A stretch of 64,000 bases of DNA from Erodium maritimum. Lineage: Eukaryota > Streptophyta > Magnoliopsida > Geraniales > Geraniaceae. The notes beneath the pieces are model-generated. The model worked only from the letters and a program-made list of their open reading frames with translations. It did not search any database and was not told the DNA's origin. Positions within the stretch are counted from its first letter, which is position 1. Every line of letters begins with the position of its first letter. Location: positions 15,805,515 through 15,869,514 of the forward strand of contig OY997591.1 in NCBI GenBank assembly GCA_963921825.1, read 5' to 3'. Below are positions 47,215 to 58,688 of the stretch, piece after piece. A program made the translations under genes and the position numbers.

Positions 47215-48957
47215 GGGTTAAATACATTATGCTACACTTATGTTCGGTCCACAGACGTTTTGGTACCCTAATGATTTGTTATTACATTTGGGTACCCTAA
47301 TGTTCAGTTCACGGACATTTTGAGCCATTGAGTTAAAAAACTATCATAAGAAAGTTAAATGATCATTTTACCTTTAATCATTTTAGTTGACTTTTGACTT
47401 AAGAGTAAAAAAACTGTTTTACCTTTTTTAGTAGATTTAATTTCCTTAACATTTTAATTAATTATTAATAAAATTATTAACTTCTTTACTAATTCTTATT
47501 TATTTTATTTTTTAAAATATTAATAAATTTAGTTATTTCACATATATATAATTACTTTTATTTAAATTATTTTATTTATCATGAATTATTTTTTATAAAC
47601 ATCATTTGTTCAATCAAAATAAGAATTTTATATTTAATTTATTTATTTTATTAAATTTTCTGAATTTTGTTAAAAAAATTCATTTTTTGTTTTCTTTTTT
47701 TCTTACAGTTTTCCTCTTTTTCAGAAAAAAGATGAACACAATTTAAATGGGATTGAACACGATAATTAAATTCATCAGAAAATCAGTTCATATGCAACGA
47801 GATTGAACACAATAATCAAATTCATCAGAAAATCAGTTCAAATTCATCATAACGTATTACCTGAAATACAAATGAACACAAACAAAAAACAAGTCTAGAA
47901 TCAAAACCAAAATCAAATCTAAATCAGCTTGAGTTGTTCTCTACTTCAACCTTTATTTTCGCACCTACAAGAGAAAATCAACGAAACCCAGCACCCAGAG
48001 GACAAAACCTAAGTTTATACCATTTGTTATTTGCGTTAACCATTTATTTACGATTTACAACCAAGAGGACCCAACCTAACATAAGCTTATACGCTTTACA
48101 AGCCCCAAAATCCAAATCAATCCAAAATAAACCCAAAAATTAAAATAGAAAATCATCGAGAGATGAAAGAATCTGAAACGCCAGAGCACGAATCCCAAGG
48201 CGAGAGGGTTTCTGAACGATTTTGACAAAAAAATCTAAGAGCTCTCCAGCGACTCTTTGTCTTCTTCGTAAAGCTTCTTCCCGAAGCGCCTTAACCAGAT
48301 CTGAGAACGCTCTAGCACGAGGTGAAAGGGCGGAGTTCTTTGCCTGGAGCTTCAGATCTAGACACGACCCTAGCTCATGTTGTGGTCTTCTCGCGCGGGA
48401 AAGAAGAACGGACGAACTTTCCGGTGATGAAAGAGTTGCGGTCTCACCAGCTGGTCTCGCTGTGGATGACCGGCAGCGGAAGGGAGAGTGAACTTTTCGT
48501 GTCATCGTCGTGGGTGTCGCTGCTTCTGGGAGAAAATATGAACAAGAGGAAAAATTGTGAAGAAGTAGAATTAGGTTTCGTAGATTAGTTTTTGTTTTGT
48601 TTTGTTTTTTATTTATTTATTTATTTTATTTATTATATTAATTAATTATTTTTATTTTTTTAATTTGATTAATTCTGCATTTATTGTATTATATCTCAAT
48701 TGGGGGTATAATAGTAATTTACCAGGTACAATTTAAGGGGTTTAAATGGATAAGGACAAAAACGTCATTTCACTATACACTTAACAACACATGGGGTCAC
48801 ATGACTAACTTGAAGGAATATTCCGTTAATTTTTTGACGGAATATTTTTACTTCCATCTGTGGACCAAACATTAGGGTACTAAAATGTAATAAAAAATTA
48901 TAAGGGTATCAAAACGTTCGTGAACCGAACATACATGTATCATAATGTATATAACCC
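47215..48957. mobile_element. Non-autonomous MULE-type TIR element (1743 bp), possible Pack-MULE
   Basis: The left end GGGTTAAATACATTATGCTA matches the reverse complement of the right end, GGGTTATATACATTATGATA. Similarity extends ~130 bp with 'gttcggtccac' and 'gggtacc' subrepeats. Flanks are gtttaattt (47206-47214) and atttaattt (48958-48966), 9 bp with one change. The interior is AT-rich except 48140-48590, which is GC-richer. That part has a 121-codon minus-strand frame (e.g. SDLVKALREEALRRRQRVAG) that could be captured gene sequence; I do not recognise the donor. Confidence 0.82.
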
Positions 48958-49398
48958 ATTTAATTTCATTAATTAAGTGGATAAAACTTGTAAATTCACA
49001 ATTTTCTTTTCATTTAAGAAAACATTAGTTTAGTGCAGTGTTGGAGCAGGCCCTAATAGAACGCGCTTCACGCGCCATCTTCTTCTCGGTTCGATGATGG
49101 TGGTTTGAATCCACGATCGTCGAAGGCTGCCTTTGGAAGTAGATCCCGGTTTGGTGGCGTTGCTTTACTAGCATCGTGCTGCCAGCGTGGGTGGTTGAGG
49201 TCTCACGATCGCCGCTCAAGCCAGATATGTGGTGGCGGCTCGGCAAAGTTTCGTCAGTCGGCTACAAACGGAAGGGACGATGCCGACGTGCCGCTGTCGC
49301 CGGTGATCTGCGCGGGGGTTTTCAGGGGCTTTGGCTGTTCTGCGCCATGGTTTTGTGGGTGTTGTGTGTGATCGAAACAGAGGCAGCCGGCCGGTAGG

Positions 49399-50768
49399 AT
49401 GGCAGGTATTAGGTCAAGCGGAGGCTCGAGCAAGGATGCCTCCATTGATTGTTCGGCGGAGAGAGGCAAACTCGATGTCGAGGCTGAGAGTTCAGAGGTG
49501 GGGAGTGAACTCTGTTTGCGGTTGGAGGAGTCCGAGTTGAGAAGTAAACGCCCTAGGAGGGAGACTGAGGGGGTATTCTCTCCTCATCGACGTTTCCAAT
49601 CTCAGGCGAGAGGAGCTTTACAGCCAAATACAGTCTTTGTTCTCAATCTCTATGAGGGAACTTCAAAAGAAGGAGTGAAGGCCATTTTTAGCATTTTTTG
49701 AGAGATCGACCACATTCAACTGCCATATAATCCAAACATCAGAGGTAAATTTTTTGGTTTCATTCGGTTTAAAGAAGGTGTGGATATGGAGAAAGTGGTG
49801 ATTGCCACCAATGGGTCCAAACTTGGATCGAATGTACTGTTTGTGGCTCAGGCGTGGGTTAAGAGAAATGATTGGAAAAGAGCTCTAAGGGAGGATCTAA
49901 GGTTGCTCCTCAATAGAAAGGCTGCAAAGAAAGATCGCCCTTGGCTTGATCAAGGTCGATCAGTCTCAATTAAGCTTGACGTTGATGAGAAGTTGTCTGT
50001 TGAGGCGAGCAATGGGTGGCTGGGGGTGCTTTATGGGAATTTAAGTCCAAAGATGCTGCAAGAAGAATTAGGCAGGCAGGGGTTTTTTGATATTCAGGTC
50101 AGGTCCCTGGGAAACAGGGTGGTGTTTGTTTCTTGTGGTGATAAGGATTTTGAAGAAAGAATGGTGGAGAGTAGGTGGTCTTGGCTGACCCAATGGATGA
50201 CAACGGGATTGAACAAGGAGCACCTATTGATAAAAGGAGGTCTCTTTCGTTGGATAAGGATCCAAGGAGTACCAATACAATGTTGGACAAAGAGGAACCT
50301 GGAGAAAGTGGCTGGAGCTTTCGGGGAGTTGGTGATGGTTCATCCAGAGTCGACTACAAGCTTGGATTTTGATGAAGCTTTTGTGTTGATCCACCTTCAA
50401 TCCGAGTGCATTAATGAGCAACTGGTTCGAGCGTTGTTTGATGGTGAAGGTTGTAGCATCAAAGTCTCTGAAGCTCAAGGCAGTCAAGTACCAATGTTAA
50501 TCCCGGATTCTGACAAGGTGGATGATAGTTGGCTGTCTTATAGCCCTGAAAAATCGGCAAATGTGAATTCAGCTGAGGTAAGTCATCGAACTACGTCCCC
50601 CGTGAATGCTAACAATTCTGAAAGTACTGATTCTACAAGGATGAGCTCTCATGAATTGTCAACCATGCCGGTGGTCCCGAGTGTAGAGCATGGTGAGGAC
50701 CTCAGTAAGGTACCCTAAACATAGTTGAATAGTTTGGACTCTGAGAAGACGATTTCTGGTAGTGTGGT
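49399..50768 (+). pseudogene. LINE ORF1 (RRM + DUF4283-like), 5' part
   Basis: Frame 1 from ATG 49399 has an acidic/Ser-rich N-terminus. An RRM follows, split between RNP2-like TVFVLNLYEG (~49630) and RNP1-like GKFFGFIRFKEG (~49745); one TGA at 49699-49701 breaks it. The frame continues to 50718 with a DUF4283-like domain: WLGVLYGNLSPKMLQEELG, RWIRIQGVPIQCWTKRNLEK and DFDEAFVLIHLQSE. TAA at 50716 and TAG at 50722 follow. Frame 1 then continues ...DSEKTISGSVV up to the gypsy insertion and resumes SKKKKKKSMLRARDKSD at 61626. ORF1 of plant L1 elements binds the element RNA. This copy is dead by stops even without the insertion. Confidence 0.75.
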
Positions 50769-53700
50769 TGTCACGCCCCAATTTCAGCGAACCGAACTCG
50801 GGACGCGAACATTTTAAAAACATAAAAGCACTTGAAACATGTTTTCATGAAACACTTTAAAATACCAATTTAGTTCATCAAAATAATAATTACAGTTTAA
50901 AACACGTCCCACCAAGTGGACAAAAGTACAAGGTATCCGTCACTAGACTCAAAAAGACAAAACCCGGACTCCGCTCCTAGCTCCACAAGCTTCGCGAGCT
51001 CACCTAGTCCGTCCCACGAACAGTACCTGTAGGAAAAGCAGCTAGGGGTGAGCGTTCGCTCACCACCACGGATAACAGACTGACTACGGCATAATTAGTA
51101 GATAAAGCCAGTAACACTAAAACCAAACCCAACACCGGGACTACAGTCCCCAACTCAAGTACTCAACTGACCCACAACCCGTCACCTTCCTCAACAGACT
51201 CGACACTCGATAAAAAAAGTGTAGACCCAATACAACTATCGACGACCTCCTCAAGGACTCGAACGAAACGACACAACACCAAACAAGATCACAAAGGATC
51301 GCACACCAGCTGCTCAGTAACCAATCTCAATCAGGTCAGGGTTCGACCTATCGCAATTCCTCGACACGAAGTCGGATCAGGCTGTCGACCTTTCAAACTC
51401 GCAATTCCTCGACACTAAGTCGGATCAGGCTGTCGACCTTTAAAACTCGCAATTCCTCGACACTAAGTCGGATCAGGCTGTCGACCTTTAAAACTCGCAA
51501 TTCATCGACACTAAGTCGGATCAGGCTGTCGACCTTTAGAACTCGCAATTCATCGACACTAAGTCGGATCAGGCTGTCGACCTTTAGAACTCGCAATTCA
51601 TCGACACTAAGTCGGATCAGGCTGTCGACCTTTAGAACTCGCCACCCCAGGTAACCACAATCACAATCACAGGCAAGTTCAATCACACAGGCACTCAAGG
51701 CCACTCAAGACACCTCAACAGTCAAGACTCGGGTTCAACAACCCCACGGGCACTCGCTGCCACTCAAGACACCAAATTAAATACACGGCTCTCATGGCCA
51801 CCCCGACTCAACAATTTAAATACGGGCTCTCAAGGCCACCCAAACTCAACAATTAAATACGGGCTCTCAAGGCCACCCAAACTCAACAATTAAATAAAGC
51901 GCACGACAACCTCCGGCATACTCGATGCCTCCAACAGTCCTAAAATCGCTAGTTTCACAAACAACCTCCGGGCATGGTCATATGCCTCCAGTAATTCAAT
52001 TATCGCTAAGTTCTCTGTTCCTACGACACTACTAAGTGTCACATGCTTTTCTCTTGAACGCTACAATCCCGTATCATGCTTTTCTAATAATTAAATAAAT
52101 CTACTCAACCCACGACACCCCGGTGTCACATGCAATTCTACAGTTAACTTTCCCTAGTCAGGGCCGAGATCCGGCTACTTTTCCCTACCTCGTATATAGA
52201 TCCAAAAGCGCTCCAACAAAACCTGAAGTGGACCTAGTCACTCGCCGAGCTTTCCCTTGCCTCGGTCCGTAGCACGATCTAAAAGAACACAAATTCAAAG
52301 TACTTTTAAACTAGTACGAATAAACCGAAAATTAATAAACTTAACGCCCAAACGTAACCCCGACAAAGACGATCACTCCCAAACTTCCCAATTATTCGAT
52401 ATTGCCGAAAAAGGACCCGTAAGGGCCAGATTCGCCCGACATGGCGAATCTGCCCGGTTTTGGTTAATTGCCTTCCGGGGCTCCAAAAGTCCCCAATTTC
52501 GTTTCTACGGTCTTAGAATAAATCAAGGAACTCAACGCACTTGACGGAATCGAATTCCGACTTATAAATCAATTAATCAACGTTTAAAGTTTCCCAAAAC
52601 CCGTTAATTACAACTTCTCCAAATTAATTCCAAATTTCGATTCGATTAGGAATAAGTGGTCCGGGGGACGTTTTAAACCACCCGAACATTAAAACCCGAG
52701 CAACCGAGCACGTGGGCCCCACCCAAGAGGCTTGGCCGAGACCCTAGGGTTTGAGGGAGGGGCTCGGCCACCAAGTGGTGGCTGCTGCCACCTCCGGCCA
52801 GCCACCACATGGCCGGCCGGCCACCACCCACGGTGGCCGGAGCTCCTCCCGAGCCTCCGGTCACCGGAAAACGTGAAATTAAACCCCCAAACACCTCTAA
52901 AACGTCTCCAACACCTCCCCACACTCTACACAACCCTAAGCCTTAGTTTATAACCAAACCCTAGCTCTTGAAAATAATCAAAACGAGAATCGGTTCGGGT
53001 ATTACCGTAGAGGAGAACGAGGGGAACGGGATTGCTCTTTGCTTTGACTCGATCCAAGGGCTCGATCACAAACCCTAGCTCAACCTCCCTTCTTCTCTCT
53101 TCTTCTCCTTCTCCTTCTCTCTCTAAAACCTCTCTTCTAATTTCTAATTTAATTAAACTAACAACAAAACTAATAAAAAACTAACACTTTCCCTTTTAAA
53201 ACCCCATACTCGGCCAACCCTCTCCAACCACACCTTTTCCCTCCAAAAATACACCACCATATACTTGACAAGTGTCAAGGTGGGTCCCATACCTTTTGGA
53301 AAATATCTAGTTGATATTTTCCAATCAGATTCGCGAAAAACGGACGTTTCGGGCCCCGAACGGGCACTTTTCCCAAAAATATTTAAACTGGACGGGCTTC
53401 AAGGAAATGGCCCAACTAAGACCGCTACGACGATGGCTAAGCTTTTCGGTTCCAACACGGTCCTCGAATGGACCAAAACGTCGCTCGAGTGACTTTTCCA
53501 GCGAAAAATCAATCTTTCCCAAAATGACCAGAAAGTTGCCCTGAGTCCCCCGTAACTCATTTTAGTCGATAACGGGGTCAACTTAAGTCCGACATGACCC
53601 TCGGGGTCAATTTAAGTTAAGTTAAGTGTCTGTCTTAAAATTTTTAAATTTTCCTGTTTTTCGCAGGTTTGACTGACGTTGACCAGAAGTGGTTATTACA
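50769..53700 (-). repeat. 3' LTR of the gypsy element
   Basis: 2932 bp, TG...CA on the minus strand. It contains the 48-bp array (51353-51640), a GGCCGG-rich block (52720-52870) that the solo LTR at 14156 lacks, and a pyrimidine tract (~53090-53125). Open frames in it are repeated exactly in the other LTR and are not genes. Confidence 0.95.
51353..51640. repeat. 48-bp tandem repeat, 6 units (3' LTR)
   Basis: Six units of 48 bp starting gcaattcctcgacactaagt and containing cggatcaggctgtcgacctt. The same array is at 59273-59560 in the other LTR. The period is a multiple of three, so the minus strand shows a 16-residue repeat (RVLKVDSLIRLSVDEL); I regard that as incidental. Confidence 0.93.
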
Positions 53701-55170
53701 GTCTACCCCCCTTAAAGGAATTTCGTCCGCGAAATTTAAAACAGACGTACCTCGGGAGTCGAACAGGCCGGGATACTTCGCGCGAACCTCGTCCTCGCGT
53801 TCCCACGTCGACTCAGCTCCGTGATGTTTCCACTGCACTCGGACCAAGTGGATAATCTTGCCTCCCCGCAGAATCTGCTGCCGTGTGTCCATGATCCGAA
53901 CCGGCTGCTCCTCATAGGAGACATCATCAGCCACCTCGATATCAGTCCACTCGATGACGTGGGATGGGTCTGCGTTGTACTGCCATAACTGGGATACGTG
54001 GAAGACGTTATGTACTCTCCCAAGCTGCGGTGGCAACGCCAGACGATAAGCCACGGCTCCCACTCTGTCTAAGATCTGGAACGGGCCTATGTACCTCGGA
54101 GCCAACTTTCCCCCGCTGCGCCTGAACCGCACCAGCCCCTTCCTCGGGCTCACCTTCAGGAACACGTGATCCCCGACTGCAAACTCAAGAGGTCGACGTC
54201 GCCTGTCTGCATAACTCTTCTGCCGGCTCTGCGCGGTCCTCAACCGATCGCGGATCAATGCGACCTTCTCCGTCGTCTCTCTGACAAGATCTGGCCCCAG
54301 CAGACTCTTGTCCCCCACCTCTGCCCAGCATACTGGTGACCGACACGGCCTACCATACAACGCTTCGAATGGTGCCATCCCGATACTGGCCTGGAAGCTG
54401 TTGTTGTAGGCGAACTCGGCCAATGGCAGGTGGGTCTCCCAAGATCCCCTGAAATCCAGCACACATGCTCGCAGCATGTCCTCCAAGATCTGAATGGTAC
54501 GCTCAGTCTGACCGTCTGTCTGAGGATGATGTGCTGTGCTGAGTAGGACCTCTGTCCCCAGTGCCTTCTGCAGACTCGGCCAGAACCTGGACGTGAAACG
54601 GGGATCCCTGTCAGACACTATCGACACCGGGACCCCGTGGAGGCGCACTATCTCCTGGATATACAGACTGCTCAACTTGTCGACCGGGTCTGTCATCCTC
54701 ATAGCCAGAAAGTGGGCCGACTTGGTCAACCGGTCGACTACCACCCACACGGCGTCGTTTCCCTTGGGCGATCTCGGTAGTCCACACACGAAATCCATCG
54801 TAATGTGCTCCCACTTCCACTGAGCAATCGGTAGTGGCTGTAACAATCCCGCGGGACGCTGATGCTCTGCCTTCACCTGCTGACAGACAAGGCATCTCGA
54901 CACAAACTCTGCGAATGCTCTCCTCATGCCGCGCCACCAGTAGTGCCTCCTGAGGTCACGGTACATCTTGGTGCCCCCCGGATGCACTGCGAGACGCGAA
55001 TGGTGTGCCTCTCGTAACACGGCATCTCTATAGTTAACTGGTACGAACAGCCCCCCGCGGTACCGTAGTCCCCAATCAGTACTGTCCTGCCAGCCCACCA
55101 CCTCGTCACCCCTGACGACTCTCTCGCGGATCTCTGATGCTTCGACATCCTCCCTCTGCGCCTCCAACAC
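53644..55170 (-). CDS. Gypsy pol: integrase with chromodomain-like tail
   Basis: 508-codon open stretch on the minus strand, in the same frame as the RT/RNase H stretch and separated from it by one TAG (55189-55191). The zinc-binding HHCC region is REAHHSRLAVHPGG ... CLVCQQVKAEH. The catalytic core has ITMDFVCGLPRS (first Asp), SIVSDRDPRFTSRFW (second Asp) and HHPQTDGQTERTIQILEDML (Glu). The C-terminal part contains GRVHNVFHVSQL and a chromodomain-like VRVQWKHHGAESTWEREDEV. Integrase inserts the element cDNA into chromatin; such tails guide target choice in chromoviruses. The last 19 codons run across the PPT into the 3' LTR, ending at 53644. Confidence 0.93.
   Translation of the reverse strand: MLEAQREDVEASEIRERVVRGDEVVGWQDSTDWGLRYRGGLFVPVNYRDAVLREAHHSRLAVHPGGTKMYRDLRRHYWWRGMRRAFAEFVSRCLVCQQVKAEHQRPAGLLQPLPIAQWKWEHITMDFVCGLPRSPKGNDAVWVVVDRLTKSAHFLAMRMTDPVDKLSSLYIQEIVRLHGVPVSIVSDRDPRFTSRFWPSLQKALGTEVLLSTAHHPQTDGQTERTIQILEDMLRACVLDFRGSWETHLPLAEFAYNNSFQASIGMAPFEALYGRPCRSPVCWAEVGDKSLLGPDLVRETTEKVALIRDRLRTAQSRQKSYADRRRRPLEFAVGDHVFLKVSPRKGLVRFRRSGGKLAPRYIGPFQILDRVGAVAYRLALPPQLGRVHNVFHVSQLWQYNADPSHVIEWTDIEVADDVSYEEQPVRIMDTRQQILRGGKIIHLVRVQWKHHGAESTWEREDEVRAKYPGLFDSRGTSVLNFADEIPLRGVDCNNHFWSTSVKPAKNRKI
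53701..53720 (-). other. Polypurine tract
   Basis: Minus strand AAGGGGGGTAGAC lies immediately before the TG of the 3' LTR. It is also part of the pol reading frame. Confidence 0.85.
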
Positions 55171-55188
55171 TTGGGCAAGCAGTGAGGG

Positions 55189-56697
55189 CTAAGCCACTAG
55201 GGAGCACATGGCAACACCGCCAGTAACCTCCTCTAGCTCAAGCCCGAATGTGCTCAGCTCCCCCATCATGTCCCACTCTCGGACAGATATGCTGGCGAGG
55301 CTCGGAGCCGACTTCCTACTCAAGGCGTCGGCGACAACGTTCGCCTTGCCTGGGTGGTAGTGTAGCTCGAAGTCGTACTCCTCGAGTAGTTCCATCCACC
55401 GTCGCTGACGCATGTTCAGGTCTCGCTGGGAAAATATGTACTTGAGGCTCTTGTGATCCGAGAACACCTGAAACCCCTCGCCGTACAGATAATATCGCCA
55501 GCTCTTTAGCGCAAACACGACTGCTGCTAGCTCCAAGTCGTGGGTAGGATAGTTGCGCTCGTGTATCTTCAACTGCCTGGAGCCATAAGCCACAACTCTG
55601 CCCGACTGCATCAGCACGCAACCCAGTCCCTCTCCGGACGCATCGCAGTAAACATCATAGCCAAACCCTCGTTCGGGCACCACTAACACTGGAGCTGTAG
55701 TCAGTCGAGTCTTCAACTCCGCGAACGCATGCTCACAGTCATCTGTCCACACGAACCCAACACCCTTGCGCGTTAACAGAGTCATCGGTGCGGCTAGTCG
55801 TGCAAAATCCTGGACAAATCGCCTATAGTAGCCTGCCAATCCCAGAAAGCTGCGGATCTCGAAAACACTCGTGGGCCGTGCCCACTTCGAGACCGCATCG
55901 ATCTTCGACGGATCGACCAGGATACCGTCACGGGATACGATGTGGCCGAGGAATCTCACCTCAGAGAGCCAGAACTCGCACTTCTCCCGGTTGGCATATA
56001 GCTGGTGCTCGCGCAGTAGGGTCAGAACAGCCCTCAGATGTGCCTCATGCGCCGCCTCGTTCTGCGAATATATTAGGATGTCGTCCACGAACACCACCAC
56101 AAACTGATCCAGGTACGGCCGGAAGATGCTGTTCATCAGGTCCATGAACGCTGCTGGCGCGTTCGTCAGTCCGAATGGCATCACCAGGAACTCGTAATGC
56201 CCATAGCGTGTCCGGAATGCAGTCTTTGCGACGTCCCCCTCACGGACTCGCAACAGATAATAACCGGATCGCAGATCGATCTTCGAGAAGTGAGTCGCCC
56301 CTCTCAACTGGTCAAACAAGTCATCGATCCTCGGCATCGGGTACTGGTTCTTCACCGTAACCCGGTTCAGCTTCCGGTAATCTATACACATCCGTAGCTC
56401 TCCACTCTTCTTCTTCACGAAGAGTGCTGGTGCTCCCCACGGCGATGCACTCGGACGGATAAACCCCTTCTGCTGAAGCTCCTCCAGTTGACGCTTCAGC
56501 TCAGTCAACTCTGCCGGCGCAAACCTGTAAGGCGCCATCGATATCGCCGCCGTTCCCGGCACTAGGTCAATCCCGAACTCCACCTCACGAATCGGTGGCA
56601 GCCCGCTCAACTCCTCAGGAAAGACCTCGGGGAACTCGCATACCACTCTCGGTAACTCTCGGCTCTGCACAGCCGATACTTCCTTTACTGCAGACAA
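55189..56697 (-). CDS. Gypsy pol: reverse transcriptase and RNase H
   Basis: 502-codon open stretch on the minus strand. RT motifs in order: [66 protein letters not shown] and the active-site box [13 protein letters not shown]. RNase H follows: [43 protein letters not shown] and ADALSRK. All catalytic acidic residues are present. The stretch ends at a single TAG just before the integrase region in the same frame. That may be a point mutation or a read-through site. A frame break separates it from the protease remnant upstream. Confidence 0.95.
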   Translation of the reverse strand: MSAVKEVSAVQSRELPRVVCEFPEVFPEELSGLPPIREVEFGIDLVPGTAAISMAPYRFAPAELTELKRQLEELQQKGFIRPSASPWGAPALFVKKKSGELRMCIDYRKLNRVTVKNQYPMPRIDDLFDQLRGATHFSKIDLRSGYYLLRVREGDVAKTAFRTRYGHYEFLVMPFGLTNAPAAFMDLMNSIFRPYLDQFVVVFVDDILIYSQNEAAHEAHLRAVLTLLREHQLYANREKCEFWLSEVRFLGHIVSRDGILVDPSKIDAVSKWARPTSVFEIRSFLGLAGYYRRFVQDFARLAAPMTLLTRKGVGFVWTDDCEHAFAELKTRLTTAPVLVVPERGFGYDVYCDASGEGLGCVLMQSGRVVAYGSRQLKIHERNYPTHDLELAAVVFALKSWRYYLYGEGFQVFSDHKSLKYIFSQRDLNMRQRRWMELLEEYDFELHYHPGKANVVADALSRKSAPSLASISVREWDMMGELSTFGLELEEVTGGVAMCSLVA

Positions 56698-57168
56698 GCC
56701 GACAGGAGAACTCCGCTCCTACTGCCCAGAATACACGAACCTTTCGTGTTGCCTGTTGACACCGTCACTCGTCGCCTGTAACAGTCGATAATGACTTGGT
56801 ACTTCGCTCGCCAATCCATTTCCAGGATCACGTCAAGGCGGTCATTTCGTGGGTATCCTTCCCACGGACACAGGTACCAGCTTAGTCGCTGCCGAACTTC
56901 ATGGAACCTCGCGGTCTCACTAAGACCTCGCTCCTCCACCGTTATCATGCTTACCAACTCCAAACTCGCCCGAATCCTCGGGGTGAGGACTCGATCCAGC
57001 ATCAGGGCTCTTGGGCCCTCTCTCGAACCTCCTGTACTGGTTCGCTTCTCTAACTCCGCAGGCATGACAGACCCTAGTCAACACTACCCCACCACTAACC
57101 GGCGTGTCACGACGCATGGGTGGACTCAACGGCTCTACACTCAGCCCCAACCTCTTAGCACAACTCAA
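56685..57168 (-). pseudogene. Gypsy protease remnant
   Basis: Two overlapping minus-strand frames share the end of a retroviral-type protease: LGLSVEPLSPPMRRDTPVSG with VVLTRVCHAC in one, and RLDVILEMDWRAKYQVIIDC with YRRRVTV in the other. The catalytic Asp block upstream is not recognisable. The G of the usual ILGMDWL motif reads E. The protease is broken. Confidence 0.75.
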
Positions 57169-58672
57169 CGAACAAACGAGTGTGATAACCCGACATCCAA
57201 AGAAACTGACGCCCCAAACGGAAACCGAACACCCACTCCATTAGCCACCCTGGTAAGGTCTAGTGTAACCCTCACACGGTTCTCTAGGCATCACTTGTAA
57301 CTTTCCGCAACCAAACCAGTGTTCGCTACTCGTCCCTTGCGGGAAAAGTAGTAAAGGGTATGAGCGTTATGCTCACCTCCACGGACACCCGTTCGATTAT
57401 GGCATACTAGTAACGCACTAAAGACTTACCGATCTAGCCAGGGCAAACCACTACCTCAAAATCGGATGCCAAACGTCACACTGTTCACGCTAGCAACAAC
57501 TTAGTACTCGCTCAAGTAAGATAAACCTCGACACTGGAAACACATCCTCGATTCAGTAATTCACTATTGTTCGCAACCTCAAAACCCCATTTACCCGATC
57601 ACGTATGGAAACCTTAAGACGGGGACCACGCTCTCAACTACGCAAACACCCTTGCCCACACTATTAAAACTTCAAATGTAACAATACGTAAGCGAAACCT
57701 CAATTAAACCGCATAAACGCACACTAAAACGCGCAACGACAAACCTAACCGTACAACGAAACAACCACGAAACAATTGAAATCGGCTTACTGTACCGGGC
57801 CTGTACACGACCCCCGCCATGCCACTCTCCGGGCCGGTAACCTGGCCGGGTCGTGCCCCTTACCGGGCCGGCACCCAGGCCGTGCCGTGCCCCGCACCGG
57901 GCCGGCGTTCAATACCTGTCGGGCCCCCTTACCGGGCCAACAGCCAAACCGGTCCACTCTACCTATCGGACCAAACTAGTGACCCTGATAATATAGCGGT
58001 AATGATTTCACCCTACTTACACCCGCTATGTCTACCCTAGGGCATTCGTAACCTTCCCGGCTGATAGCGACCCGTACACAAGTACGTCGCAGACAACGAC
58101 TGCCAAACACATGACACAGTTACGGTAAAACAAGACCGACCTCAAACACAAGCCAACACGGCCAAAAACAACACAATCACACGACCGCCGCTCACCGGCC
58201 AACCAAGGACGAACCTTGCCCACCGGGCCAACCAAAATCAACCATACGCCCACAGGGCCAACCAAGTCAAACACAAACGCCCACGGCGTCAAACAGAATC
58301 AAGACCAGTCCACTGGGCCAACCAAATTTTAAAACTTTCTCCACTTTATTTTTAAAGTCTCGTACTTGACATCAGGTAGTTACAACCCGGTCCAGGCGTC
58401 CCCGAACTACATTGTACCCACTTGACAACAACACCGTCACGCTCGACTACAGGGGCGCCCCTGAGTCGAGTCGCGACAGTTAAAAACATTTCTCGCAGCA
58501 ACACACAAACATTGTGCCAGTAACCCCGTACTGCACAAGCACATAACAAAACAGGACTCAAGTCCTAACGGGTCTACACACGAGTTCTGACTTGCGTACC
58601 CAACGTACGACGGGACTCTACCGACTCGACTCTCCCACCAAATTGACGGACAGTCCGAGGTGTGAAACCTCG
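57169..58672 (-). other. Gypsy 5' internal region without recognisable gag
   Basis: About 1.5 kb between PBS and protease remnant holds no frame longer than about 86 codons on the minus strand, and no capsid or zinc-knuckle (CCHC) motif. At 57790-57970 is a GC-rich repetitive patch ('ccgggccgg' variants), and at 58140-58325 repeated 'gggccaaccaa'. It looks like replacement or loss of gag. Confidence 0.7.
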
Positions 58673-58673
58673 A

Positions 58674-58685
58674 GCTCTGATACCA
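58674..58685 (-). other. Primer binding site (initiator tRNA-Met type)
   Basis: Minus strand TGGTATCAGAGC begins 3 nt inside the 5' LTR end. It matches the standard plant iMet primer site. Confidence 0.92.
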
Positions 58686-58688
58686 AGC

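Noticed and set aside
51393..51704. 103-codon minus frame with repeated RVLKVDSLIRLSVDEL units (also 59313-59624)
   Set aside because: It is a 48-bp noncoding LTR repeat whose period is a multiple of three, duplicated exactly in both LTRs.
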